Assembly (NCBI GenBank): GCA_964496475.1 | Contig: CAZBZS010000020.1 | Span: 1 to 38,197, forward strand | DNA from: JASLPR01 sp964496475 | GTDB lineage: Bacteria > Chloroflexota > UBA11872 > VXNJ01 | DNA length: 38,197 bases | Reading direction: 5' to 3' | Shown here: positions 7,736 to 17,210 of the stretch, piece by piece | Position numbering within the stretch: the first letter of the stretch is position 1 | Layout: every line of letters begins with the position of its first letter | Made by a program: the position numbers and the translations under genes | The notes under the pieces: model-generated | The model's database searches: none | Told to the model about the DNA's origin: nothing | The model's input: the letters and a program-made list of their open reading frames with translations, nothing else

Positions 7736-9157
7736 CTAGTCTGTCGCTCCCGCCGCCTTGCTCCCGCCCGCCCCCTCTTCATCTTTAGCCTTCTCGGTGG
7801 CCGGCATCCCGGCGACCACAAACTCCTTCGCGAGCTTCGTCGCCGCCTCCGTATTTCCCTGATCCAAATCGCCATCCAGCACCAGACCCAGCAGGTATTC
7901 TTTGATCGGCTTGATCCACGGACCGGGCTCGCGACCGAACAGCTCCATCAATTCCGCGCCATCCAGCGGGCTGTCCATCTTGTCCACATCGGCCTGCCCG
8001 GCCAGCAGATCGCACCGCGCGTCCAATTCGGCCACCCTCTTTAGTCCCGCCTCGATCCGTCTGGCCCGGTAGCTGGTGATGTCCGCCCGCGACAGCGTCA
8101 GCAGCTGCGTCCGCCGCTCCCCCACGTCTCGCATGTACCGGCGCACCGCCCCGTCGCTCCAGTTGGACTCATACAGGTTCGACCGCATGTGCCACGCCAC
8201 CAGGTCGGCCACCGCCCGGATCGTCGCCTTGTCGTAGCGCAATCTCTCCAGGATCTTGCGCGTAAGCCGCGTTCCCACCATCTCGTGACCGTGAAACTGC
8301 ACCTTCCCGCTCTTAACTTTCTTCGTCGCCGGCTTGCCGATGTCGTGCAGCAACGCCGCCAGCCTGATCACCGGCTCGGCCGGCACCCCGCCCACCACCT
8401 GGAGCGTATGCGTCAAAACGTCCTTGTGCTGGTGACGCTCGTCCTGATCCGTCGACGCCAACTCCGCGACCTCCGGCATGATGAAGCGGATCAGCCCCAG
8501 TTCGATCATGCTCCTGATGCCCTGGTCCGGCCCATCCGAAACCAGAATCATCGTCAACTCATCGCGAATGCGTTCCCCGCTGATGAATTGCAGCCGCCCT
8601 GCGCTTTCCTTGATCGCCGCCGCCGTTTTTCGATCGATCTCAAACCCCAGCTGAGTTGCCAGCCGCACCGCCCGCAGCATCCGCAACGGATCCTCCCGAA
8701 ATCGCTCCGCCGGTATCCCCACCGCCCTCAGCGTCTTTTTTGCCAGGTCGGCCACCCCGCTGTGCGGATCCTCGATCTTGCCCGTGCCGATGTCCTGCGC
8801 GATGGCATTGATCGTGAAGTCACGCCGCGCCAGATCGTCCTCCAACCGGTCGCCGAATTCCACCTCCGGGTGCCGTGACTCTTCATCCGGGTACCACTCG
8901 GCCCGGTAGGTCGTAATCTCGACCTTTGCGTCCCCGAACATCGCCCCCACAGTCCCAAACCGCTCGCCGATGTCGTACAGACCGTCAGGTTTTGCCTGCC
9001 GCAGCAGCCGCTTGATATCCGCGGGACGCGCGTTAGTGGTCAGGTCCACGTCCTTCGACGCCCGCCCCAGCAGGCGGTCCCTGACCGAACCACCCACTAG
9101 GAAGACTTCAAATCCAGACCGCGCGAAGACCGTTGCTATCGAGCCCAGTACGTCCAT
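7736..9157 (-). CDS. CCA tRNA nucleotidyltransferase / poly(A) polymerase family protein
   Basis: This class II nucleotidyltransferase of 473 residues has the family signature VGGSVRDRLLGR near residues 21-32, the metal-binding pair DVDL near 36-39, RRDFTINAIA near 110 and RFREDPLRMLRAVR near 152. A C-terminal HD domain follows, with LLHDIGKP and later HGHE. Such enzymes add or repair the 3' CCA of tRNA, or add A residues. Of the four intact tRNA genes with a visible 3' end, three or more encode CCA, so a repair or A-adding role is plausible. The last 25 residues are a charged Ala/Gly/Lys-rich tail. It lies next to, but 5 bases short of, the VWA/GATase gene and may be the tail of that operon. 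Confidence 0.88.
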   Translation of the reverse strand: MDVLGSIATVFARSGFEVFLVGGSVRDRLLGRASKDVDLTTNARPADIKRLLRQAKPDGLYDIGERFGTVGAMFGDAKVEITTYRAEWYPDEESRHPEVEFGDRLEDDLARRDFTINAIAQDIGTGKIEDPHSGVADLAKKTLRAVGIPAERFREDPLRMLRAVRLATQLGFEIDRKTAAAIKESAGRLQFISGERIRDELTMILVSDGPDQGIRSMIELGLIRFIMPEVAELASTDQDERHQHKDVLTHTLQVVGGVPAEPVIRLAALLHDIGKPATKKVKSGKVQFHGHEMVGTRLTRKILERLRYDKATIRAVADLVAWHMRSNLYESNWSDGAVRRYMRDVGERRTQLLTLSRADITSYRARRIEAGLKRVAELDARCDLLAGQADVDKMDSPLDGAELMELFGREPGPWIKPIKEYLLGLVLDGDLDQGNTEAATKLAKEFVVAGMPATEKAKDEEGAGGSKAAGATD

Positions 9158-9162
9158 TGCAG

Positions 9163-11856
9163 TCAGTTAGATCCCGGCAAACCCTGTCGCAGCCGTCGCG
9201 GTACCATCGTGGCGACCCTTCCCGGGCGGTGATGATCGATCCATTCTAGGACATCCACATACTGCTCCCGCAGCTCCGCCCGCCCCGTTCTCAGCCTCCT
9301 CACCGCGATATCGGCCATGAACAGCAGCATCCCGACCGTCAGCAGTAGCGGCGCGAGCCTCTCGCCGTTCGCCAGATCCGTTCCGCCGAACACTTCCTCC
9401 GGCGCCGCCAGCGTTTCCCCACCCGTCCGCGCCGCGATCCAGTTGAGCAGAGCCGTTCCCGGCCGCCCCTGCTGAAATTCCGCCGAATACCCCACCACGA
9501 ACCCGTCCAACACCGGCCCCACCGGCTCGCCCTCGGCTGTGCGCTGCTCGATGCTCAACCGATATGCTCCCGGTCCCGTCTCTGGCAGCGCAGCCTCGTA
9601 ACGGCCCGGGGCCGTCTGCTCAAAAATCAGCACCGCCGTCTCCCCATGCGGGCTTGTCATAATCCCCGTCGTCTCCATGTGATTTCGGAACCTGCCGGAT
9701 TCATCCACCGAATCCACCACCACTGCCACCTCCCCACCTTCCACCCGGCTGCTCACCCTGATCCCTTCATTCCGATCCTGCGCCCCCGCGATCGCCCACC
9801 CCGCGAGGCCGCTCACGACTCCCCCGAATTCACTCCACGCCCTCCATTCCTCACTCCACTCTCCTCCGACATTCGAAGTCCACACCGCCACCCGCCCGAA
9901 TCCCGCCTGCCAGGTCGCCAGGATCGGATCGTTACTGTCCGACACCAGCACCGCCGTCGCCTCCGCGCGCAGCCTCGTTCGCACAAAACCGCCCAGGTAC
10001 GGTATCGGTTCGTCCGCCGCCACCTCCGCGAAAACCGGGCTTGCCAGCATCACCCGCGGTTGCTGACGGCGATCCACCATGAAGAAACTGCGCGCGATTT
10101 CCGTCTCCTGCGTCAGCAGAGCCGGTATTGCCGCCGGATCGTCGGTTTGGTAATAGCGCCCATTCCCATCCCGCGCCAATTCCCTGAGCAACTCCGTGTC
10201 CGCGTCCTCCCCCACCGCCACCGTCGATACCGATATCCCGTCACGCCGGACTTGCGCCCCAAACACGTCAAAATTCCCAAATCGCGCCTGCCCATCAGTA
10301 ATCAGGATCATGTGCTTCAATCCTGCCTCAAGATCGATCATTCGCCTGCGCGCCATTTGCACCGCTGTGTAGATGTCAGTGCTGTTGCCCAGGACCATCG
10401 CCCGGATTTTGGCCTCCACTAGGCTCTTGTCCGCCGCCGATTCAATCCGCGTCGGCTCAACTATCCACCTCGCGTCCGCGTCAAACGCCACCACCCCTAC
10501 CTGATCACCCTCTTCCAGCAGACGCACCGCCTGCACCGCCGCCTCCTTCGCCATCCCGAATTTATTGACTTCCATATTGGTGCCTCGAAACGACATGCTC
10601 GCCGATCGATCCACCACCAGCACCAGCGCCAGGCCCCGTATCTCTTCTTCCGGTGGATTTGAACGCACCGGCAGCAAGCCTTCCAGCGTTGTTCCCTCAT
10701 ACTCGCCTGGACCGAACGAATTCGCCCCACCCGTCACCACCAGGCCATGTCCCCGCTCCCGCACGAATCGCCGCAGCGTGTCCACCTGCTCATCGTTCAG
10801 GGCGCTCGCCGACACGTCCGCCAGGATCACCGCGCCGAATTCAGACAGCGACTTCGTATCGCCGGGCAGACGGTCCGCCTCCACCACCACCACCACATAT
10901 TCCTCCGCTGCCAGCGTCGCCGCCAGCGCGCCCGTTTCCAGCGGATCGCCCACCAGCAGAATTCGGGCCGGAGGCAACACTCGCACCAAGCTTTCGGCCA
11001 CGTTATTCTCGGTCCGCCCGTCCGCGTCGTCCAGGATTTCCGCCCGTAGCACCAGCACGCCCTCCTTCTCTGCAAGGACCTTCGTTCCCAGCAGGTTCAC
11101 CCCCGGCCTGACCTGCACCTGCGTATCCGCCGCCAGCCGCTCTCCCGCCCATAGCCGAAGCCTCACATCGGCCTCCCGCTGCGCCACCACCGCCACCTGC
11201 ACGTCGAAGCTCTTCCCCACATACACGTATGTCAGCGTCCGGGGCGGCTCCAGCGACATGTCCGCTCCCCCGAGCTCCAGCGGCCTCACAACCGAGACGG
11301 TTATCTCTCGATCCGTCGCCTCGGCCAGCGCTCGATCCAGGCTCGTTCCCGGCATCTCACCGTCCGTCAACAGCACGATCTTGTCGCCTCCGCCTCCGCC
11401 CTCTCCGATCAGGCTCACGGCCTGTAAGATCGCCTCGCCCAGCCCCGCCCTGCCACCACTGCCGGATCGACCGGAGATCGCTATCCCTCCCCGAATGTCC
11501 CGAATCTCCACCGGAAGCTGCGTTATCCGCACCGAATCCGAAAACTCCACCACCGCCACCCGACCATCCGCCGGCCCCGCGCCGATCGCCTGTTCGATCC
11601 AATCCCGATTTAGCGACCGTTGGGCCAGCAATACGCTGTCTGACACATCGAGCACGAAAACCGTAGTCTCTCGATGTCCACCCCCGATGCCCACCCCCGC
11701 CGTCGCCAACACCAGAATCGTCAGTCCCACCACTCGCAGCATCGCCGACCCCACCCGCCTCCGTCCGCTCAATCGCGCGCGACTGCTCCATGCCAGATAG
11801 CTCACCACCGGCAGCAGCCCAAGCAGCACCAGCGCCAGCGGCCTCTCAAACGTCAC
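9163..11856 (-). CDS. Large membrane protein with two VWA domains and a GATase1-like domain
   Basis: About 897 residues. Two N-terminal membrane helices (residues 7-22 and 37-57) lead into a first von Willebrand A domain with FVLDVSDSV near 67-75. A glutamine-amidotransferase-like fold follows (ARILLVGDP near 297, HGLVVTGGANSFGPG near 370-384) but without the catalytic Cys motif. A second VWA domain has the MIDAS-type DRSASMS at 416-422. A last helix (LLLTVGMLLFMADIAV) is near the C terminus. I start at GTG 11856 because it overlaps the upstream stop as GTGA and gives the MTFERPLAL-type start usual for these proteins; the frame upstream is a shadow. VWA domains bind partners via metal ions, so a membrane-bound assembly or chaperone role with MoxR is inferred. 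Confidence 0.85.
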   Translation of the reverse strand: MTFERPLALVLLGLLPVVSYLAWSSRARLSGRRRVGSAMLRVVGLTILVLATAGVGIGGGHRETTVFVLDVSDSVLLAQRSLNRDWIEQAIGAGPADGRVAVVEFSDSVRITQLPVEIRDIRGGIAISGRSGSGGRAGLGEAILQAVSLIGEGGGGGDKIVLLTDGEMPGTSLDRALAEATDREITVSVVRPLELGGADMSLEPPRTLTYVYVGKSFDVQVAVVAQREADVRLRLWAGERLAADTQVQVRPGVNLLGTKVLAEKEGVLVLRAEILDDADGRTENNVAESLVRVLPPARILLVGDPLETGALAATLAAEEYVVVVVEADRLPGDTKSLSEFGAVILADVSASALNDEQVDTLRRFVRERGHGLVVTGGANSFGPGEYEGTTLEGLLPVRSNPPEEEIRGLALVLVVDRSASMSFRGTNMEVNKFGMAKEAAVQAVRLLEEGDQVGVVAFDADARWIVEPTRIESAADKSLVEAKIRAMVLGNSTDIYTAVQMARRRMIDLEAGLKHMILITDGQARFGNFDVFGAQVRRDGISVSTVAVGEDADTELLRELARDGNGRYYQTDDPAAIPALLTQETEIARSFFMVDRRQQPRVMLASPVFAEVAADEPIPYLGGFVRTRLRAEATAVLVSDSNDPILATWQAGFGRVAVWTSNVGGEWSEEWRAWSEFGGVVSGLAGWAIAGAQDRNEGIRVSSRVEGGEVAVVVDSVDESGRFRNHMETTGIMTSPHGETAVLIFEQTAPGRYEAALPETGPGAYRLSIEQRTAEGEPVGPVLDGFVVGYSAEFQQGRPGTALLNWIAARTGGETLAAPEEVFGGTDLANGERLAPLLLTVGMLLFMADIAVRRLRTGRAELREQYVDVLEWIDHHRPGRVATMVPRRLRQGLPGSN

Positions 11857-13688
11857 CGGCTTGCCAATCGCACTCGATGGAACCACGCCCACTCCCCCGT
11901 CATCACCAGAATCGCCAGCGCCGCCGCCCAGGGCCACGCTTCGTAGTTGCCCGTCGGCCGCTCCGCCAGTATCAACGGCAACGGCGGTGGTTGAGCTACT
12001 AACGCTCCCGACTCCGGCTCCGATTCGAACGCCGCCGATACCCCGAAAGTCTCTTCGTGTATCAGGGTATCTCCCGCCCACTGCCGCAAGTGATAGCGGC
12101 CAACCTCCACTAGCGGTTCAAGCGTCGATCTGAACGGACGCACCATCTCGGTAACCATCTCCCCACTCGGCCCCAGCAACTCAAGCCTGGTCGACCTCGG
12201 GTGGGGCGCAATTTCAATCGACTCGCCCGGGCGAATCGCAGCCGTCGCTTGAATGGCCGTCAGCGGACTTGCCCACTTCACCGCATTTCGCATGAAAATC
12301 GGAAATGCCGGCGCCGTCTCCATTCCAGTAACTTCCGGGTCGAACCCCACCACCACGACCCGCCTCCCCTCCCACACACCGTGCAGAATGCCCGCTCCCT
12401 GCCCCACGAACACATCCGCCGTCGCCCAATCCGGCACCGGCAGCGCGTACTTCGGCTTTCCCTGCAAAAATCCCAGATCCACCGCTTCCATAAGGCCATC
12501 CTTGTATGCTGGCAACGCTTCCTTCACCGGAACCGTCGGATCGAACGGAGCAAGCGGATTTGGCGGCGGTGGCATCATCAGGATCATGTTCGCCGCCGGC
12601 AGCTCCTCCGGCACGAAGCCGACGAAAATCACCAGATCGCTCTCGCCCGTGCCCGCATAATCCGTCGGGTCCACCGCCTTGGTCGCTAGGTACTTCCCGC
12701 TCGGCAACGCCCGCTCGTAGGCGCCGGGAACCGCGGCGACGATCAGAATATCCAGCGGCCGGCTCGGCCCCGATCTCAAGAATGCCCGATCGTCACCGTC
12801 CGGCGGCAGGCCTGTGTCGCGCACAACAACCTCATCCACCACCTCATCGACCGGCACGTCCATGGCGATCACCGCGGAGCCGTTGACGGGCACCTCTCCG
12901 GTCCATACTCCCACTTCTGAATCGCCTTCCAGCAGCGCAACCTCCACCTCCACCGCCTCCTCCAGGTTGCTCCCCACCAGAACGAGAATCTGCAAATTGC
13001 CGTCCCGCCCCTGGCGCTGGCGCACCGCCGCCAGACCGATATTCGGCGAGCGCCGGCCGGCCACCACCAGCCCCGCCCGCTCCATCAGGCTGCCGTCCCC
13101 GGCCCGGAACGCGTCATCCGAGAAGATCGCGATACTCCCTCCGGGCCCTGAGGCCAGCACCGTTTGCGCCATCGCCAGCGCCGCGTCCATATCCGCGGCC
13201 CTTCCCCCCGCCCGCAGTTCCCGGATCGCCTCTCCGACCACTCCATGATCGGATTCCCGCAGCGCGACTAATCTTGGCTCGGGGCTGGCCAGAATCACCG
13301 ATATCGCCGCCCCGTCCCGCCCGTTCAGGTACTCCACCGCACTCTGTCGCACTGCCTCCATCCCGGTCCCGTCCCCGCTTGGCAGCGCCATCCGGCCCGA
13401 CCCGTCGATCACCATCACCAAATCGGGCAGCGCCTTCTCCGATCCCGGCCAGGCGGGCCGCGCCAGCGCGATCACCAGCGCCAGCAGCGCCAGCAGTTGC
13501 AGCAGCAACAGCAGCCTGCGCTTCAGCCTCTGCCAAAGGGTGCTCGCATACTCGTCCCCGGCTCGTCGCCTCCACAGAAACAGGCTCGATACCGTGACCC
13601 GCTCTCGCCGCGGCCTTAGCAGATACAGCACAATTAGCAGGCCCGCTAGCGCCGTCCACCCGAACGCCTCCGGTGACAGCCAGCTCAC
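11853..13688 (-). CDS. BatA-like membrane protein with N-terminal helices and degenerate VWA domain
   Basis: This 611-residue protein starts VSWLSPEAFGWTALAGLL, a BatA-type N terminus. A second helix (LLLLLQLLALLALVIALA) precedes a VWA-like domain in which the MIDAS start is VMVIDGSGRM, so Asp-x-Ser-x-Ser is altered to Asp-x-Ser-x-Arg. A long beta-rich extracytoplasmic stretch follows, and a helix near the C terminus (WAAALAILVMTGEWAWF). GTG 13688 overlaps the DUF58 stop as GTGA, and its own TGA overlaps the next start the same way. This chain of overlaps implies translational coupling through the operon. The altered MIDAS suggests a structural rather than metal-dependent partner; that is inference. 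Confidence 0.85.
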   Translation of the reverse strand: MSWLSPEAFGWTALAGLLIVLYLLRPRRERVTVSSLFLWRRRAGDEYASTLWQRLKRRLLLLLQLLALLALVIALARPAWPGSEKALPDLVMVIDGSGRMALPSGDGTGMEAVRQSAVEYLNGRDGAAISVILASPEPRLVALRESDHGVVGEAIRELRAGGRAADMDAALAMAQTVLASGPGGSIAIFSDDAFRAGDGSLMERAGLVVAGRRSPNIGLAAVRQRQGRDGNLQILVLVGSNLEEAVEVEVALLEGDSEVGVWTGEVPVNGSAVIAMDVPVDEVVDEVVVRDTGLPPDGDDRAFLRSGPSRPLDILIVAAVPGAYERALPSGKYLATKAVDPTDYAGTGESDLVIFVGFVPEELPAANMILMMPPPPNPLAPFDPTVPVKEALPAYKDGLMEAVDLGFLQGKPKYALPVPDWATADVFVGQGAGILHGVWEGRRVVVVGFDPEVTGMETAPAFPIFMRNAVKWASPLTAIQATAAIRPGESIEIAPHPRSTRLELLGPSGEMVTEMVRPFRSTLEPLVEVGRYHLRQWAGDTLIHEETFGVSAAFESEPESGALVAQPPPLPLILAERPTGNYEAWPWAAALAILVMTGEWAWFHRVRLASR

Positions 13689-14575
13689 GCCAGCATTTTC
13701 GCGGCGCGCATCCGTCGCAATACCACTTCTTCCACCGGCCACTCGGTTTCCACCGCTAGGTACCGCATCCGCGACCGCGCGCAAGCGCCTCGGACGTCCT
13801 CCAGCCACGCATGCAGGTTCCGCTCGTACAACTCTTCCGCCCCCACCCCTCCCTGAATCACCAGCTTTCTCCCCGTTTCGCAGTCAACCAGCTCCACATC
13901 ATCTCCCACCACCGGCGAGATGTCCTCCTCCCGGTCCAATACGTGGATAACCATCACTTCATGACCCATCTCCCCCAGCACCCCCAGCCCTCGCATTCCG
14001 TCCCGGGCCATCAAATCGGAGATCAAAAACAGCACCCCGGTCGGCGCCCTTCTCGCCCCGAATTCCCGCATCGACGCCTCAAACGAGGTCTCCCCTCGAA
14101 CCTCCATCCCCTCCAGGAGTTCCAACACCCGCTCGATATGCTCCGGCCCCGCCCCCGAAGCGCTTTCGCGCAGGTGATCCGCGAACCCCGCCACCGTCGC
14201 CGTCTCCCTGTCACTGAGAGCTACGTACGCCAGCGCCGCCGCCAGCTCCCTCGCGTACTCCAATTTGTTATCGACTCCCCGGTCCATCGATCCGCTGCTG
14301 TCCACCAGGATGTACACCCCCAGCGCCTCCTCCGCCTCCCTCACCTTTATGAACAGTCGATCCGAGCGCGCATAAACGTTCCAGTCAATGTGGCGGACGT
14401 CATCTCCCGGCGAATAGCGCCGATAATCCGCGAATTCGATCGCCGATCCACGCTGCCGGCTCCGCCGCGGCCCCACCCGCGGGCTGGCATGGCTGCGGCG
14501 ACTCACCACGTGCAAGCCGTGCAATCGGGCTCGAAATGAAGTTCGCAGTTCCAGCGCCTTTACCGCTTGCGCCAT
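13685..14575 (-). CDS. DUF58 domain protein (MoxR-associated VWA-like)
   Basis: The 296-residue protein has the DUF58 signature: RGSAIEFADYRRYSPGDD, then RHIDWNVYARSDRLFIK, then VDSSGSMD as a VWA-type MIDAS. There is no signal or membrane helix, so it is predicted to be cytoplasmic. DUF58 proteins are almost always encoded with a MoxR ATPase, as here, where moxR lies 30 bases upstream. The pair is thought to remodel or load metal or cofactor into partner proteins, but the substrate is not known. Its TGA overlaps the GTG of the BatA-like gene. Confidence 0.9.
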   Translation of the reverse strand: MAQAVKALELRTSFRARLHGLHVVSRRSHASPRVGPRRSRQRGSAIEFADYRRYSPGDDVRHIDWNVYARSDRLFIKVREAEEALGVYILVDSSGSMDRGVDNKLEYARELAAALAYVALSDRETATVAGFADHLRESASGAGPEHIERVLELLEGMEVRGETSFEASMREFGARRAPTGVLFLISDLMARDGMRGLGVLGEMGHEVMVIHVLDREEDISPVVGDDVELVDCETGRKLVIQGGVGAEELYERNLHAWLEDVRGACARSRMRYLAVETEWPVEEVVLRRMRAAKMLA

Positions 14576-14605
14576 TCCCGGTCCTGTCCCCGGCGTCTAC
14601 GCCGG

Positions 14606-15598
14606 CTAACCGCCCTCCGGCAGCGTAACCATCGCTATTTCCTCCAGCACCGAATCCGCGTCCACTCCTTCAGCGTCCGCCTCGAAATTCAAAATCAAGC
14701 GATGCCGCAGCGCCGGCGCCATCACGTACCGGACATCCTCGTAAGAGACGTTCAGCCGTCCGTCCGACAGCGCCGCCACCTTCGCTGCCAGCACCAGCGC
14801 CTGCGCCCCGCGCGGCGACGCCCCGTATCGAACAAATCGCCTCGCCGCTGTCGGCGCATCCGCATCCTCAGGATGCGTCGCCTTCGTCAGGCTCACCGCG
14901 TATCTCGTGACGTGCGGTGCGATCGGCACCTCTCGCGCCAGCCGGATCATCCCCTTGATCTCCTCGCCATCAGCCACCTGCCGCACCGCCGTCTCCTCGC
15001 CCACCGTCGTTCGGCCCAAAATCTCCTCAAGCTCCTCGCTGGTCGGATATCCCACCAGCACCTTGAACAGAAATCGATCCAGCTGCGCTTCCGGCAGCGG
15101 ATACGTCCCTTCCATCTCGATCGGGTTCTGGGTCGCCAGCACGTAGAATGGCGACTCCAGCCTGTACGTCTCTCCCGCCACCGTCACTGTCTGTTCCGCC
15201 ATCGCCTCCAGCAGCGCCGCCTGCGTTTTCGGCGTCGCCCGGTTGATCTCATCCGCCAGCACCACGTTCGCGAACAGTGGACCCGCCTCAAACTCAAATC
15301 TTCGCGTCCCCGACTCGGATTCCCGAATGATCGTCGTTCCCGTGATGTCCGCCGGCATGAGATCGGGCGTGAACTGTACCCGTGCATATTTCAGGTCCAG
15401 CGCCCCGGCGATCGTTCGTACCAGAATCGTCTTCCCCAGTCCAGGCACCCCTTCGATCAGGCTGTGCCCCCCCGCCAGCAGCGAGATGAGCACATGGTCC
15501 ACCGCCAGATCCTGCCCCACGATCACCCGCCCCACCGCATCTCGCAGCGCCCGTGCGACCTGCTGGAATTGCTCGATTGCTTTAGTGGTCGTAGCCAT
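14606..15598 (-). CDS. MoxR family AAA+ ATPase
   Basis: This 330-residue AAA+ ATPase has Walker A GVPGLGKT at residues 50-57 and Walker B VVLADEIN at 112-119. Also visible are the family segment LATQNPIEMEGTYPLPEAQLDRF with the sensor Asn and arginine residues, and a C-terminal lid with ASPRGAQALVLAAK. MoxR proteins act as ATP-driven chaperones for VWA partners. The ATG at 15598 follows the previous gene's stop with no spacer, and DUF58 follows 30 bases after its stop. It is therefore the motor of this five-gene module. Confidence 0.94.
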   Translation of the reverse strand: MATTTKAIEQFQQVARALRDAVGRVIVGQDLAVDHVLISLLAGGHSLIEGVPGLGKTILVRTIAGALDLKYARVQFTPDLMPADITGTTIIRESESGTRRFEFEAGPLFANVVLADEINRATPKTQAALLEAMAEQTVTVAGETYRLESPFYVLATQNPIEMEGTYPLPEAQLDRFLFKVLVGYPTSEELEEILGRTTVGEETAVRQVADGEEIKGMIRLAREVPIAPHVTRYAVSLTKATHPEDADAPTAARRFVRYGASPRGAQALVLAAKVAALSDGRLNVSYEDVRYVMAPALRHRLILNFEADAEGVDADSVLEEIAMVTLPEGG

Positions 15599-17086
15599 CT
15601 ACGGCCGCTCTCCATCTGAGAAGTAATCAGCCACTACACCGCCTGCGTCAATGGATAATTCGTCGCCGATCGCCGGCAGCGGCCAGACGTAGCCATGATT
15701 GCCCGCCGACGGCTCCAGGCTCGATTCCGGATCGCCGCTCAGCTGTGTCGCCGGAGGCGCGAAATCCTCAGGCGGGTCCTCTTCATTTGCGTCAATCCGC
15801 ACGATCTCGAGGTCTCCCGCCGCGTCCAGACGTTCATCCACACCCAGCATCTCGATGGCTGATTGTTCCCTTCCTTGCGCGTTCGACTCCAGCCCGACGC
15901 CCGGCAAAATCCCGTCCAGGTCACCCGTGTCCGATGGCGCCGCCGCGTCACCGCTATCGCTCGGCTCACGTCCCGGCATTCCCCCCGCTCCCTGGCGTTC
16001 GCTGATCTCCCGCTCCAGCGCCGCGATCCGTTCCTGCAAGTCCTCCTCTGCCGCAAGCACCGGCGCCAGCCGGCCTACGCTCTCCGCCGCCTGCGCCATG
16101 TCTTTCCCTGCCGCTCGTCGTTGGCCGGTGTCCAGCGATTGTGCCGCCCGGCTGAACTCCGCTCCCAGTATCGGGTCGTCTGCCGTGATTTTCGCCGCTC
16201 TCTCCAGGTCTCGCTGCAACTCCTCGAGCTCCCCCGCGTTCATCTCCGGTATCGCCTCCGTCAGCCGGCCAAGCTCCGCCGCCGCCACCGTGAGATTCCC
16301 GTCTTCCAGCTCGCGACCGAAGTCCCGGCTGACGCTCGATGTCCGCAGCTCTTGGCCCAGCGCCTCCAACGCCGCCCGTTGTGCCAGCGCCTCCGGGTTC
16401 GAGCTGATTTCCAACTGCTCCAACGCTCGCCTCAGCTCGTCCAATTCCCTCTCCGCCATGGCTCCTTCCACCGATTGCCCGGCATTCAGCCGACCCGATA
16501 GCGCTTCCGCCTCGGCAGTGCTGGCGACTCCGCCCTCCACAGCGGACGAAGTCTCCAACCGCTCACGCAAGCTCACCCCGATCGACGTCACCGCCAACAG
16601 CGCCACCGCGATCCCCAGCAAAGTCGCCACTCCTAGGTCTCTCCACGGCATCGCCACCCTGTACGCCGCCCCCATATTCGCCGACCAGGCGTGCCGTCCA
16701 GCGTCCGCGATCTGCTCAGCCGCCAGCGCGCCACCGGCCCCGGTTTCCACAAGATGAATTGCGGTCGACACCCGTTCTTTCAAGTCCAGCCCCAGATCCA
16801 GCTGAATCGCTCCCGCCATCGTCCCCGGCATGCGCCGCGCCCGGGAGATCAGCAGCGCCAGCCCCGCCGCTAGCCCTACCACCGTCGCCGCCGCGGCCAC
16901 CGTCCCCAATCGCGGTCCTAATAACTGCCCGGCAAGAATTCCCACCAGCGCTAGCGCCATCGCCCGCGGCGTCACCCGCAGCGTGTCCTTCAGCCACATG
17001 CGCCGACATACCGCGCGGACGAGCCTGAATAGGTCGACCTCGGTCAGAGTCTGCGTGAATTGACCCGTTAACGTGGGTGTCTGCAT
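15599..17086 (-). CDS. Membrane-anchored coiled-coil protein, first gene of MoxR/VWA operon
   Basis: This 495-residue protein has two membrane helices near residues 42-80 (ALALVGILAGQLLG; AAAATVVGLAAGLALLI) and a third near 150-170 (LGVATLLGIAVALLAVTSIG). After it comes a long Glu/Arg/Ala/Leu-rich region of about 200 residues with heptad character (for example ELDELRRALEQLEI), then an acidic low-complexity tail. The layout resembles DUF4175-type proteins often found beside MoxR, but I cannot assign the family firmly. The helical part would lie outside the membrane and could be a scaffold for the VWA partners. It is upstream of moxR with zero gap. Confidence 0.72.
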   Translation of the reverse strand: MQTPTLTGQFTQTLTEVDLFRLVRAVCRRMWLKDTLRVTPRAMALALVGILAGQLLGPRLGTVAAAATVVGLAAGLALLISRARRMPGTMAGAIQLDLGLDLKERVSTAIHLVETGAGGALAAEQIADAGRHAWSANMGAAYRVAMPWRDLGVATLLGIAVALLAVTSIGVSLRERLETSSAVEGGVASTAEAEALSGRLNAGQSVEGAMAERELDELRRALEQLEISSNPEALAQRAALEALGQELRTSSVSRDFGRELEDGNLTVAAAELGRLTEAIPEMNAGELEELQRDLERAAKITADDPILGAEFSRAAQSLDTGQRRAAGKDMAQAAESVGRLAPVLAAEEDLQERIAALEREISERQGAGGMPGREPSDSGDAAAPSDTGDLDGILPGVGLESNAQGREQSAIEMLGVDERLDAAGDLEIVRIDANEEDPPEDFAPPATQLSGDPESSLEPSAGNHGYVWPLPAIGDELSIDAGGVVADYFSDGERP

Positions 17087-17210
17087 CGCCCTGCCGGAGA
17101 ACTCAGCCGTCGTCTACCTGCGCTCCGATCCTTCTGTACGCGGGAGGTACCTGCCGGCCACAACCTGATTTTCAAATCTAGGTTAGCACCCGCCGGCCGC
17201 CTTTCCGGGC

